Source: an uncultured Collinsella sp.
Lineage (GTDB): Bacteria > Actinomycetota > Coriobacteriia > Coriobacteriales > Coriobacteriaceae
Direction: 5' to 3'
DNA: 58,442 bases
NCBI GenBank assembly: GCA_958370325.1
Contig: CATXJW010000010.1
Coordinates: 1 to 58,442 of the forward strand
The notes beneath the pieces are model-generated. The model did no database searches, had not been told where the DNA came from, and worked only from the letters and a program-made list of their open reading frames with translations. This document shows positions 6,934-18,900 of the stretch, in pieces. Position numbers and translations under genes: made by a program. The first letter of the stretch is position 1. Each line of letters begins with the position of its first letter.

Positions 6934-9900
6934 CTAGCGGCGCCTGCGGTACAGGACCGCGCCGCCCGCGACGGCCAGCGCGCCGATGCCGGCCATGACC
7001 GCGAGCGCTGCCGCCGGCAGGCTGCGGTCGCCGGTGTCGGGCATGCCGCCCTTGGAGCTGCCGTCGCCGGAGCTGCCGCCGGAGCCGTTATCTGAACCGC
7101 CGCCCGAGCCGCCGCCCGGCGTGCCGGGGTTCTCGGGGGTGCCGGGGGTGCCGGGATTCTCGGCGTAGCTGTTGGTGAAGACTGGCGGCACGTTGGCGTC
7201 GCCCTCGTAGGAGACCTTCGCCGACAGATAGCCCGTCTTGGTGCCGTCGGCCGCCTCGTCGCTCACCGTGACGACGATCTTGCGCACCGCCTTGTCGTAG
7301 GTCACGTGCGCCTGGCCGTCGTCGACCTCGCTCACCGTGAAGGTGTAGGTGCCGGCCTGCTTGAAGGTCAGCGCATCGAACGTGACGCTGCCATCGGCGG
7401 CATTCTTGGCGGTCGACATGACCTTGCCGTCCCGGCTCTTGAGCTCAAAGCTAAACTGGCCCGCCTTGAGCTCGGCGCCCTTGAGCACCTTGGCGGCGCC
7501 CAGCTTGAGGGTGACGGGTGCGGCCTCGTAGCCGTTGGTGAACGTCACCGAGTCGTCGCCCGTGGGATTGCCCTCGGCATCCGCCAGCTCGTGCTTGACG
7601 GTGAGCGTGCCGTTTCCGGCGTCGGCAACCGTCGTGCGCACGCGGTACGCCGCCCTGTCGTACGTCACGCCGCCCGCCGTGCCGGCGACCTCGCGCAGCT
7701 CGTAGCTGTGCATGCCGGGCGCGGTGTAGGTGACGGGGCTGAGCGCGACCGTGCCGTCTGTGGCGTTCTTGCCCGTCGCCGCGACGCTCTCGCTGCCGTC
7801 GGCGGCGATCTCGACCAGCTGGAACTCGAACTCGCCCTCGGCCAGGTCGCGGCCCTTGAGCTTCTTGCTCACTTTGATCTGGTCGGTGACGGAGCTCGGC
7901 GTCGGGCTCACGCCGTAGGTGTTGGTGAACTCGAACGCGCCCTTGCCCTCGGGCGTGCCCTCTGCGGGCAGGACCTCCGCGGCGAGCGTGCCCGCGTTGG
8001 TGTCCTCGACCACCTTGACCGTGAAGGTCCTGGTCGCCGTCGCGTCGTTGGCCACGCCGTCGACCGAGCCGGACTCGCTCACCCGGTAGGCGAACGTCTT
8101 GGTGCGCAGGCCGTCGCCGTCGATCTCGACGTCATCGAGGTCGCTCGGCTGCTTAAACGTGACATGGCCCAGCTCGACGTTGCCGGCGGCGTCGTTGGTC
8201 GCCTCGGTCACCGTCTTGCCGGAGGCGTCGACCGGCGCGGGCGCGCCGTCCAGCGGCTCAATCTTAAAGGTGTACTTGCCCGCGATGTCGGCCTGCGTGA
8301 GGCCGAGTCCGGCCTGGCCGAGCGCCAGCGTCTTGGTGCCCGCGAGGTCGACTGTCGCCTCGTTGGTGCCGTAGCCGTTCGCGAACGACAGCGTGCCGCC
8401 GGAGCCCTCGGGGTAGACCACGCTAACGTCCAGCCCGCCCATGCCGTCATCTGCCACCTTGACCGCGATGTCGAAGCTCGACGCGGCCGCCGTCACGCCC
8501 GCGGGCAGCCGGTCCGTTCCGTCCTCGGATACGGTATAGGGAATGGCCCAGGAGCCGTCGGCGGCCCTGGTGGCGGTGCCGTCCGCCACCATCCGCCCGA
8601 GAGCGTCGGTGGTGTAGGAGATGGGCGAGAACGCGAGTCCCGCGGCCTCGCCGTCGCCGGAGGCCCGGTTGGACGCGGTCGCGACCGCGTTGCCCCGGGC
8701 ATCGCGGACGGAGAACGAGAACTCGCCCGCCGCCGCGGCGCGGCCCGTCAGCGTCTTGGTGGCGTTAATTGCCGCGTTGCCCTCGCCGCCGAGCGCGCCG
8801 GTGGCCTCGTAGGAGTTCTCGAACGCGACCGTCACGGGCGCGGGCGCCGCCGTGGCGTCATCCGCCGTGGAGACCTCGCTGCGGGCGACCTCGACACCGT
8901 CCCTGGCAACCGTGGTCGTGACCGTGAGCTTGCCCGTCGCGGCGTCGTAGCCGGGCGCGATGGTCACCGTGCGCGGCGCGGTGTCGTTGGTGTAGCCCTC
9001 GCCGCCGAGCTTGGTCTCGGAGACGGTGAAGCTGTAGGTCTTGCCCGCGTCGGCGTCGGTGAACTTCACGTCGCTCTCCGCGGCACCGCCGATGAGGTCG
9101 ACCAGGTCGGCCGCGCCGTCATCGGCCGCGGCCACGGCGTAGGCGTCCTTGTCGGTCTTGAGGCCGAGCTTGGCAGCCGTCTCGGCGTCCGCGGTCACGG
9201 TGAAGGCGAACTGCCCCGCCCCCATGGCGCGGCCACAGAGCGTCTTGGACAGGCGCACGCCCGCGCGGGCCGAGTAGTCGAGCTCGGTCGTGTAGGTGTT
9301 GACGAAGTCGCCGCCGCTCACCTCCGCGATCGCGGGCGTCGTGGCCGTGAGGTTGCCGGAGCCGTCGTCGGTCACGGTCGCCGTCATCGTGGCGACGTGG
9401 CCGTCGTAGGCCACGCCGGCGATGGCAGAGCCGTCATCGGGCCTGGCCTCGCGCACCGTGTAGGTGAAGGTCTTGGCGCGCACGCGCTTGCCGCCGACCT
9501 CGGCGAACCCGGCGTCCTTGATGTCGTCGAGCGTGTAGCGGATGGAGCCGAAGTCGAAGGCGACCCTATCGCCCGCCTTGGTGCCGGCGGCGGCCGTCAC
9601 GCTGACGGTCTTGGAGCCGTCGGCAGAGTCCCCGGGCATGGGAGCGCCGTCCTCGCCCGTGAGCACGAACTGGAAGCTATCGCCCTCCGCCCAGTCGCGG
9701 CCCTCGAGCGTCTTGGTGAAGAGCCCCGCGGTGGAGACGTCTCTGCCCTCGGTGGCCGTTCCGTACGTGTTGGTGAACGCTGCGAGCGCGCCGTCCTCGG
9801 TCACGGCGCCCATGGCCTTGGAGCCGTCGGCCCCGTTGACCGCGGTCGTGTAGCCCTCGGCGGCGTCCTCGGTCACGGTGTAGCGCGCGCCCACGGGCAG

Positions 9901-12900
9901 GCCGGCGACGGTCTTCTCCCCGCCGTCCTTGAGCGTGAAGGTCACCTTGCCGCCCGCGAACGTCACGGCGTGCTCGCCATTGCCGAAGGTGCCGGAGACG
10001 GGCTCGCCGTCCCCGTCGGCCAGCGCGACCGTGAAGCCGAACTCGCGCTGGCCGTCGCCGCCGACGACCGTCTTCTTGACGGTGAGGCTGCCGGTCTTGG
10101 CGGTGTTGGTAAAGACCGCCGCCTCGACCGTGCGCTCAGCAGCGTCGCCCGCATCGTCGGTCAGCTGTGCAATCTTGGTCTTGGCAGACAGCTTACCGGT
10201 GCCCTCGTCGGTCACCGTGACAGCGGCACGATAGGTGGCCTTCGAGAACGTGAGTGTCGCCTCGTCACCCGACTGCTCGGTAATCACATAGGTATAGGTG
10301 CCGGGCTTGGTGTACTCGATGGTACCGAAGTTGCCGACCTGGGCATCCTTGTGCAGCTCAATCGTCGACACGCCGTCCTTGGCACCCTTGGGCATAGGCG
10401 CCTCGCCCTGGGCAGTCAGCGTCATGGTAAAAGCATCCGATGTCATCCAGTTGCGTCCGGAGATCTTCTTTTGCACCTTAAAAGCGTTTTCCACCTTTGT
10501 GGACTCCACGCTGTAGACGTTGGTGAAGCCCACCTGCGTCGCCTGTCCGACGGTACCTTTCTGGGGGTTCGCCTTATCGACAACCGCAAAGCCGTCCTCG
10601 CTCGTCATGAGCTCACCCTTGGAGTCGAGCTCCTGCACCTCGTAGTGCGCACCCGCAGGCAAGGTAACCGTGACGGAGCCACCGGCCTTAAGCGCGATGG
10701 TGTCACCGCTCTTGATCTGTCCGCTTACATAAGTGCCATTGGTGCCACTGGGGCGACCGGCGTACGCAAAGGTGCCGGCCAGAGGCGTTGTGCCATCGGC
10801 CTGGTAGAGCAGTACCTTAAAGGTAAATGCCTTGTTGGGCGCGGTGATGCCTTCGGCGGCCGTGACCGTCTTGCTCAACGTCAGGCGCCCGTCAGAGACC
10901 TCATCGGTAGTGGTGTTAGTCTTGACGGCAGGGTTGTTGCCGACCGTCACCGACGCCTGGTTGGAAATGTCACCCGAAGCACCGCCACTCTTAAACGCGT
11001 CCTCGGTCACGCGGACCTTAAACTGGACCGTACCCTCCTCGCCGGCGGGAACGTCCGTCAGCGTCCAGATGAGGTTGCCGTCTTTGTCCTTGGAGCCAGC
11101 ATTCGCATGGTCACCCGTGAACTCCACGAACTCGGTCCCCGCGGGAGCGGCATCGGAGATCGTCACCGTAGCCGGCGCGCCCTCGGTATTCTTGTAGCTA
11201 ATGGTATAGGTGAGCTCATCGCCCAGCTTGACACCCGATCCTGTCGAATCCCGAGCATCGCTCTCGGACTTCTTGGGCACGTAATTGGTCGTGGTGCCGG
11301 TATAGCTCTTGTTGACAACCGTCACGGTAGCTTTGTTCTCAACGGTGCCGACAGCGCCTTGGGCACCCTTCACGGCGTCCTCGGTGATCTTGACGCGCAC
11401 GCGCACCGAACCGTGGCTGCCCGCAGGCTGCTCACCCAGGCTCCAGGTAAGCAACTGACCGCTCGCAGCGCCCTTATCGGCATACTTGCCCTCAAAGGCC
11501 TCGAACACAACGCCGACAGGAAGCTCGTCGGTCACGGTCACGTTGGCCGGAACCAGGTTGCCGCCAGCATTGACCGCAGTATTGACCCAGTTGATGGTAT
11601 AGACGTAAGAGTCGCCCACAGAAAGCAGCTGCCCGTCGATGTCCACATTAGGCTTCGCGACCGTGCCGATCGTCTTGACCTTGTCACGCGTGTTGTGGAA
11701 AACGATCTTGCCGTTCTCGGTGCCATCGCGATAGGTCACCCTAGGCGTCAGCGTGCCGTCGTTGTTGTCGGTCACCTCGAGCAGCACGCGGCACGTCGCG
11801 GACGTATCCACGGGACGCACGCCCTCGGGCAGGCTGGTCAAGCGCTCCTTTGCCACCAGGTTAAAGCTATAGGTAGTGGTGTGGTCGTCATTGTGTCGTT
11901 TGATGGCAATGCCATCGTTGACGGCGCTGGCAAGGTCAATCGTCTGCTCATGAGTTTCGCTGGTAGCATCGCCAAGCTTAAAGTAAACCTTGCCGAAGTC
12001 GACCGTAGCGGTACCGTTCTCGCCCGCCTGGGTCTTGCCCTCATCCATCTTTTCGAGCGAGCCGTTGGCCTTCTCGGCATACAGGTCAAACGTATACTGG
12101 CCCGCCTCGATCTTGTCGCGGGAGTCCATTACCTTCTCGGCAGTAAGGCCGTCGAATGTTTCGGACGCGGCATAGCTGTTGGTGAAGAACACCTGAGCCT
12201 CTTCAGCGGTGCCGTTTTCGGAGCTATAGGTCTTAACGGAAAGCTCGGCCCCATCAGCGCCAAAGTGCTTGACCGTGGTCACGGTATAGAGCGAACCGTC
12301 ACCACGACTCTTGACCGCAATCTCTACCGTCCAATAGGTGGAGTCGTAGGTGTAGCCGCGCTGCTTGCCGTTATTCTCGACCACCTTATAGGTGAACGTC
12401 TTGCCCACGTCGCCCGTCGCGAAGGTCAGGCCACCCAAAATACCGGTGTAGGACGTGCCATCGGCCTGCGGCTCATCGTTGGTAACGGCAAGCTCGCCCT
12501 TATCCTTGTCCGCGCGCAGCAGCGCCTTAAGCTTTTCGGTCGAGGCGGGGTCTTCGCCCGTCACCGTAAAGCCAAACATGCCGGCATGCAAATCCTTGCC
12601 CTCAAGCGTCTTGACAATCTCCAGACCGCCCTGCAGCTCGTAGCTCGTCGAGGTACTGTAGCTATTAGTGAAGATGAAGCCTTCCGAGCCGGTCGTGCCG
12701 TCGGCGCGGGCCACAAGCTTGCCGCCCTCATCGGTTACGGTGACCATCACGGTATAGACGTGCTGGTCATACTTCCACTCGCCAAGACCGCTGTTCGGGG
12801 CCGCCTCGTTAATGGTGAACTTATACGTGCCCGGCTTGTTGAAGGTGAGCGTCGAGAAGTCAATCTTATCGTGCTCGCCGTCCTTGAGGCCCTCCCTCGT

Positions 12901-15900
12901 TTGCTTCTGCTCGGTATAGCCGTTGCCCCTGCTCATCGAAGAGCCGGTGATGAGCTTGCCGTCGATGGCAGCCCGGGTAACATCGTCAGCCGCGGTCATG
13001 GCAAAGGTGAACTTGCCCTCAGCATCGCGGCCGGCAACCACCTTGGTCACGGACGGAGTAAAGGTTGCCGCCTCGGTGACCGTATAGGTGTTCTTGAACT
13101 TGACCGTCGCGGCGCCGGTAGACGTCGCATCCGACGGGTAGATCCACTGGCCCTCGAGCTCATCCTTGCCATCGACCTGCTTGCTTACCGACGTCGTGAC
13201 CCTGAGCGTGCCGTCGCCGTTATCCGCTACGACGACCCTAACCGTATGGACCGTGTTGTCGTACGTAAAGCCCGTCGCCTTGTCGTCAATCTCGCTCACC
13301 GTATAGGTGAACGTCTTGCCAGCATCATTCTGAGTGAGGGTCAGCCCGCGCGCGGGAACCAAGCTCACGGTCTTGGGAACATTGGCCTCAACATTTGCGG
13401 TCTCGTAGACCTTGCCGTCCGTGGAAATGCCGACCTTGTTGGCAGATGTCTTGTCGGCAGGCTTGACGATATAGCGGAACGTGCTCTTGGGCGAGCCAAA
13501 CACCGTTGCGCCCTCGGGGTACGTCAGCGTCTTCTCGATCTGCAGACCGCCGGCAGTGCCATAGTCGAGGCTTGCCGTGTAACGGTTCACAAACGAGACA
13601 GTAGGCGTCGTGGCGCCGGCCTCACTTGCATCGTACTGCTGCACGTAAGTATGCGAATCTTGCTTGAGCTGGACGATCTTTTCGTCCGTCAGCGCGCTCG
13701 CGTCGGCGCCGTCGCCCAGCAGCTCCGTCACACCCGCACCCTTGAGCACGGTCGTCACGGTATAGAGCTTAGCGGGGTCGTCCTTGTGTGCAAGAACCTT
13801 GACGAGCACGATAGCGTCACCAGTGTAGCCGGTGTCATAGGTGTAGCCGGCAGCAGCAGGCTGGTTCTCGTGAATGCGATAGGCAAACGTACGACCCAGG
13901 TCCTGTTCCGTGAGCTTACGGACAAAGAGCTCCTTTTTCCCGCTCGCGCCCACCACGGCACCGGACACGCCGGCCTTCGCCGCCTTGTTGGACAGGGTAG
14001 CCTCGGCGCCATCGACCGAAGTCTGAATTCCGTCGTACCAAAGACCCGTCACGGCAAAGGTAAACTGCCCCGCGGTAGAGGCGCGACCCTCAAGGGTCTT
14101 GCTCACCGTCACGCCGCCAAAGGTACCCGACGCATGGTATGCATTGGTGAAGGCAGCCTTATCGGTTATGGCCTTGTCCGCATCGGACGCGCCGGCGTTG
14201 GCGTAGGTCACGCTCGACACGTGCAGCTTGCCCGTGTGGTTGCCCGACTTGTCCAGATCGGTCACCACAACGGTCGCACGCGCGGTGTGCTTGTCCATGG
14301 ACATGCCCGCCTGGCCATCTTGCGCGGCGTTCTCAGTGATATTGAAGCTAAAGGTGCCCGCGCGGTTGAACGTCACGGTCGGGGCGGCCTCGGCGCCAAA
14401 GGCGAAGGATGCCACGCGTCCCGACTCGGGTGCGCTGGCGACGGCCTGGTTGGTGCCAATGGCAACTGCCCCATCCTTCACCGCCTGCTTTGTGGTCTTG
14501 CTCAAACCGGTCGTGCTGGCATCATCCGCAGCGGCGGCAAGGTTAAAGGTGTAGCTCTCGCCCTGGTTCCAGTCGCGACCGCTCACGGCCTTCTGACCTT
14601 GCAGGGCCACGCTCGTGGGCTCCACGCTATATTTATTGGTAAAGGAAGGCGTAGCCTTGTTGTCCAGTTGCCTTACCGAGCCGTCTTCTGCGACCTTGTA
14701 GTACTCGATCGAGGTCAGGATGCCGGCGCCATTCTTGGCGTTGCGAACCACGGCGTAATAGACCGACCCGTCGTAGGTCATGCCCGCGACCCTGTCGGGT
14801 TTCTCGGGCAACTTCTCGGCAAACTTGTATACGTAGGCACGCCCCGCATCCGCCTTGGCGGTATAGGAGATCGCCGGCCACGTCACCGTGCCGTCGGCGT
14901 TGTTGCCCACGGTGGCGGTGTTGTCCTCGGTACCCTCGGGCATGGGAGCCGTCACGTTTGCGTCGACCGTATCGGGACTAAACACTGTGCTAGCATCCGC
15001 ATATCCGCCCACGCCCTCGAGCTTAAAGCTAAAGGCGTTCTGGGCAAGCGTGAAGGTCCCCGCGTTGTCGGTCAGGTTCTTTTGGGCATGGATGATGATG
15101 TCCTTCTCATACTCGTCGTAGTGATTGGTGAAGGTCGCGGTCTCGACGGCAACCTCAGCTGTAGCCGGTTTGCCCGCATCGTCGCGTACCTGCGTCATCT
15201 TCACGCTCTTAACGACCAGAGCACCGGCATGGTTGTCCTCCACCACGACCGTCGCGGTATAAGAGGCGGCAGAATAGCTTATGCCGTCTGCCCCGGCATC
15301 GGAGCCGGGGATGACCTCAGAGATGGTATAGGTGTACGTGCCGGGCTTGGTATAGGTGATATCTCCAAACGTTGCCTTCGGGGCTTTCTTGGTGAGCTCG
15401 ACCGTAGACACTTTGCTCTTGGCGCCATTGGGCATGGGGACGCCGTCCTCGGCCGTAAGCTGCGCGGTAAAGGTGTCGTCATCAGTCCAGCCACGGCCCT
15501 CGAGCACCTTCGTGGCGCTCAGACGATTCTGGGCATCGAGCGTCACGGAGCTGGCACTGTAGTTGTTAGTGAACACGAGCGTGTTGCTATCGGGAATCTT
15601 TCCGTCCACGAGTGCGGCGATCGAACCCGCGATCGCGTTGCCGGTTCCCGTCTGCTCCACGCCGCCGGCCTTACGGCTCACAAGGCTAAAGCCGGCCGGA
15701 AGCACCGACTCGTCGGCAGAGCCGGTCACAGTGTTAACGATGCTCGCCAGCACATTGCCACCGGACTCCTCGCCCTTAGTGGTGAGCTCGCTCACGCTAT
15801 AGCTGTCGCCCTTCATAAGGTCGTATACGCGGATGGTCTCGCCGGCCTTGATGGAATGGGTGTCGCCGTTCATAAGCCTAAAGGAATTGCCCACAGCTTT

Positions 15901-18900
15901 GCCGCTCGCATCGAACACATGCGCCTCGTAGCCCTCCTGGGACTCCGGCAGGGTGAACTTAAACTTAAAGGTCAGGTCGTTACCTTTTGCATCCTTGGTG
16001 GGCGCGGTAAGGCCACTGTCCGCCGTCACCGTCACGGTCTTAGTCACTTGCAGGCGTGCCACGCGACGATCGGTATACTGCACGGCCGTCGCCGTGGTAA
16101 AGAGATGATTGAGCTGGAGCGTGCCCAGATCGGTGCCATTGGTGGCATCATCATCTTGATAGAGGGCCATGCGGTTGATACCCGTGTCGGCAAAGATCGT
16201 CGCCAGCTGGCCGTCGCGGACGCCCTTGTCCTCGACATAACGCAGAACGGTCTTGGTGCCTTGCGTCTTCTCCTCGTAGCGCATGTGCATGAGGCCGTCC
16301 GCAAGAGTTGGCGTCACTCCCTTGGCAGTGCTCGTCTGGGCCCACGCCAGGTTACCCTTGTCATCTGTATTAGTCGCGCTCTGCAGCTTGCCCTTAATGT
16401 GCGTAAGCGTGTTATCGATGGAACCGGGCGAGCCAAATTGCGCCAACGAGGCAATCAGCGAGCCCGGGCCGCTCATACTGCGCACGCCGTCGTTCTCCTC
16501 GCCGGCATCTACGTACACACCCGAATCGTCCACGATCACCTTGGTGATGGTGGAATTTATCTCGTAGCCATCCGGGCTCATCGATTCGCGCAGGTAGTAC
16601 GTACCCTTAATAAGGGGCTTATGCTTTGTCGAATCGAGCGGGAAGCATGCGGCGCCCTCAATGTCATACGGACAGGTCGTGCCGTTTGCCTGCACGGTGT
16701 CATACGGCTCGGCACCCGATTTAATGGCATACGTGCTGGGACTGTCGCCGGTAACGTCCTTGGCCTGGTACAGCTCAAACGTTGCACCGTTCACGGGCTT
16801 GCCCAGGTCGTCAACCTTCTGCACAAACAGGCGGTTCTGAACGTTGGTGAGGTGGATCACCGTAGAGAACTGCCTGTTTATCGTTTGATATTGGACCATA
16901 GAGGTGTTGTCGATGGTTGCCTCCGCCAGAGACGATGCCGTGGTGTGATACACCGCCACGGTATATTCGGACTGGGACTTGTCCGTCATCATGGCGGCGT
17001 ACTTCTCGATATCGCCGGGCAGCGACCTGACCGTTACCTCGTAGTCGCCCTTGGTGTTGACGGCGAAGACGCTCGTGTCCGCCGACTTGGCAGCCTCGAC
17101 GGCACCGGCAATGCCGTGTGCGGAGCACAGCTTGTAGCCCTCGAGCGGGTTACCCGTGACCGCCGTCCATGCATCTTCGCTTTTATGGTCCTCGCCCGCA
17201 CCGGTGAGCTTGAGCACGACGGCAAAGGTCGTGCCCGAACTAATGGGATTTTTCTTATTGTCTTTTGTTTCTTTGGACAGGGAGATGGTCTCCTTGGCGG
17301 CCAGATAGCCGCCGTTGAGCCACATACGACTACCCGTCCATTGTTCGTTGTTGGCTGTTGTGACCGTTGTTTGCGGCGCAACCACCACGCCACCCGTGCC
17401 ACCTGCCGCGGCCTTGTACTGCAGGTGCAGCTCACCTGGCGTTGCAGTGGTCGATGAGGTCAGACTCGAGCGATATCCCGCGGGCAGGCCAACCTCTTTG
17501 AGTACAAAGTAGTCGCAATGATTGGTGTTGTGCTCTTCGTCAAACGAGAGGACGGAGCCGTTCAACTTTTGAAGTATCAGCTGACCCCCGTCTTTCGTCG
17601 TGCCCTGAGCGACGAGCTCACCCTTATTCCAGTGTCCCTCGGCATCTGGTCCATCGGACTGGTACAGCTTGAAAGTTGCGCCATTGACTGCCTCGCCGTT
17701 TTGGTCGACCTTCGCGACCTCGGACGACGGCAGGGTGGTGAGGTTGAACTTAAGCGACATGTTCGATGCACCAGCGCCGCGCTCCAGATAGAAGAAACTC
17801 AGCGTATGCTTGGTGCTGTCGCTGAAGGTGTTAGGGGAGTTAATGGAAAAGTTGGAGACATCCGCACCGGCGGCTTCGTACATCGCCCTGATGGTGGTGT
17901 CTTGAATGGTCTCTTCGGGATCATTTGCATTGTCAACATGACCGACATGCACGCCACCGGTGGCGAAGTTGATCTTGAGCGTCGCCTTCTCGTGGATGCC
18001 ACCCAGATCGCCCACGAGGACGCCATCGATGTACACCCATACGTCGTCGTCACCCGAGAACTCAAAGACCATATCCTCGCCTTTGGTGGTCTTGCCACCG
18101 TTAGGCTGGACAAACTCCGTGGTCATGGACATGCCAAAGTGGTGGTTAAGGTTCGTGCTTCCGTCAACGATCTTTTTGGGCGAGAGCTTATTGCCCTGTT
18201 CGTCGAAAACTTTGTAGGCCGAGTCAAAGGGGAAGAATTGGCCTAGATTGGTTTCGCTATCAGCACTTCCCTTATATACGCCCGCGGAGTCATAGACGTT
18301 AAAAGAGTTCGTTGTGGAGTTGTACACGGCATAGTTGCCATCAGAACCATACGAGTCGTAAACGTAATAGCCATTCTCAAGTTGGAAGAGACCCTGTACG
18401 TTGTTGTAAACGACCTTACCGTTCTGCTTGCCATTTGCTTGGCTGTCATTGTTAAAGAGATAGGCCAGCGACTCATCGGTGTAGTTAACACCCTGGCCTT
18501 GGGAGGTGTGGGTGCCGGCTTTGATTGACGGATAGCCATTTACCAGTGTGTTCTTCACAAATGAAAGACGTCCAAAGCCGTTGATATTGCTTCTACCCGT
18601 CCACTTGTTAATGCCCGTGCCGGCACCACCATTGAACTTGAGCTGATGGTCTTTATTGATGCCGGTGTTGTCGTTCTTGTTGTAGTTGTTTACGTTCTTC
18701 GAGCTATCGTTATCGCCATCGACAACCCAGTAGTCGAACAGATTGACCGTGGTGCCGGTAGGATTCACCGTCTGCACGGTATGGTCGCTCACGGCAGCCG
18801 ACGCACTCGTCGCGCCAAACATGAGCGCGCACGCCGCCAGCGGGACGGCCAAAACCCTCAGGACGCGCTTTGCGGTATTGGTTTTCTTGCCAAAAGGCTT

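Noticed and set aside
7306..17457. A 3,383-codon open frame antisense to the giant adhesin
   Set aside because: Long stop-free antisense frames arise from strong GC3 bias. It has no ribosome site, no signal or domain content, and shows repetitive His/Arg/Gly patterns mirroring the adhesin repeats.
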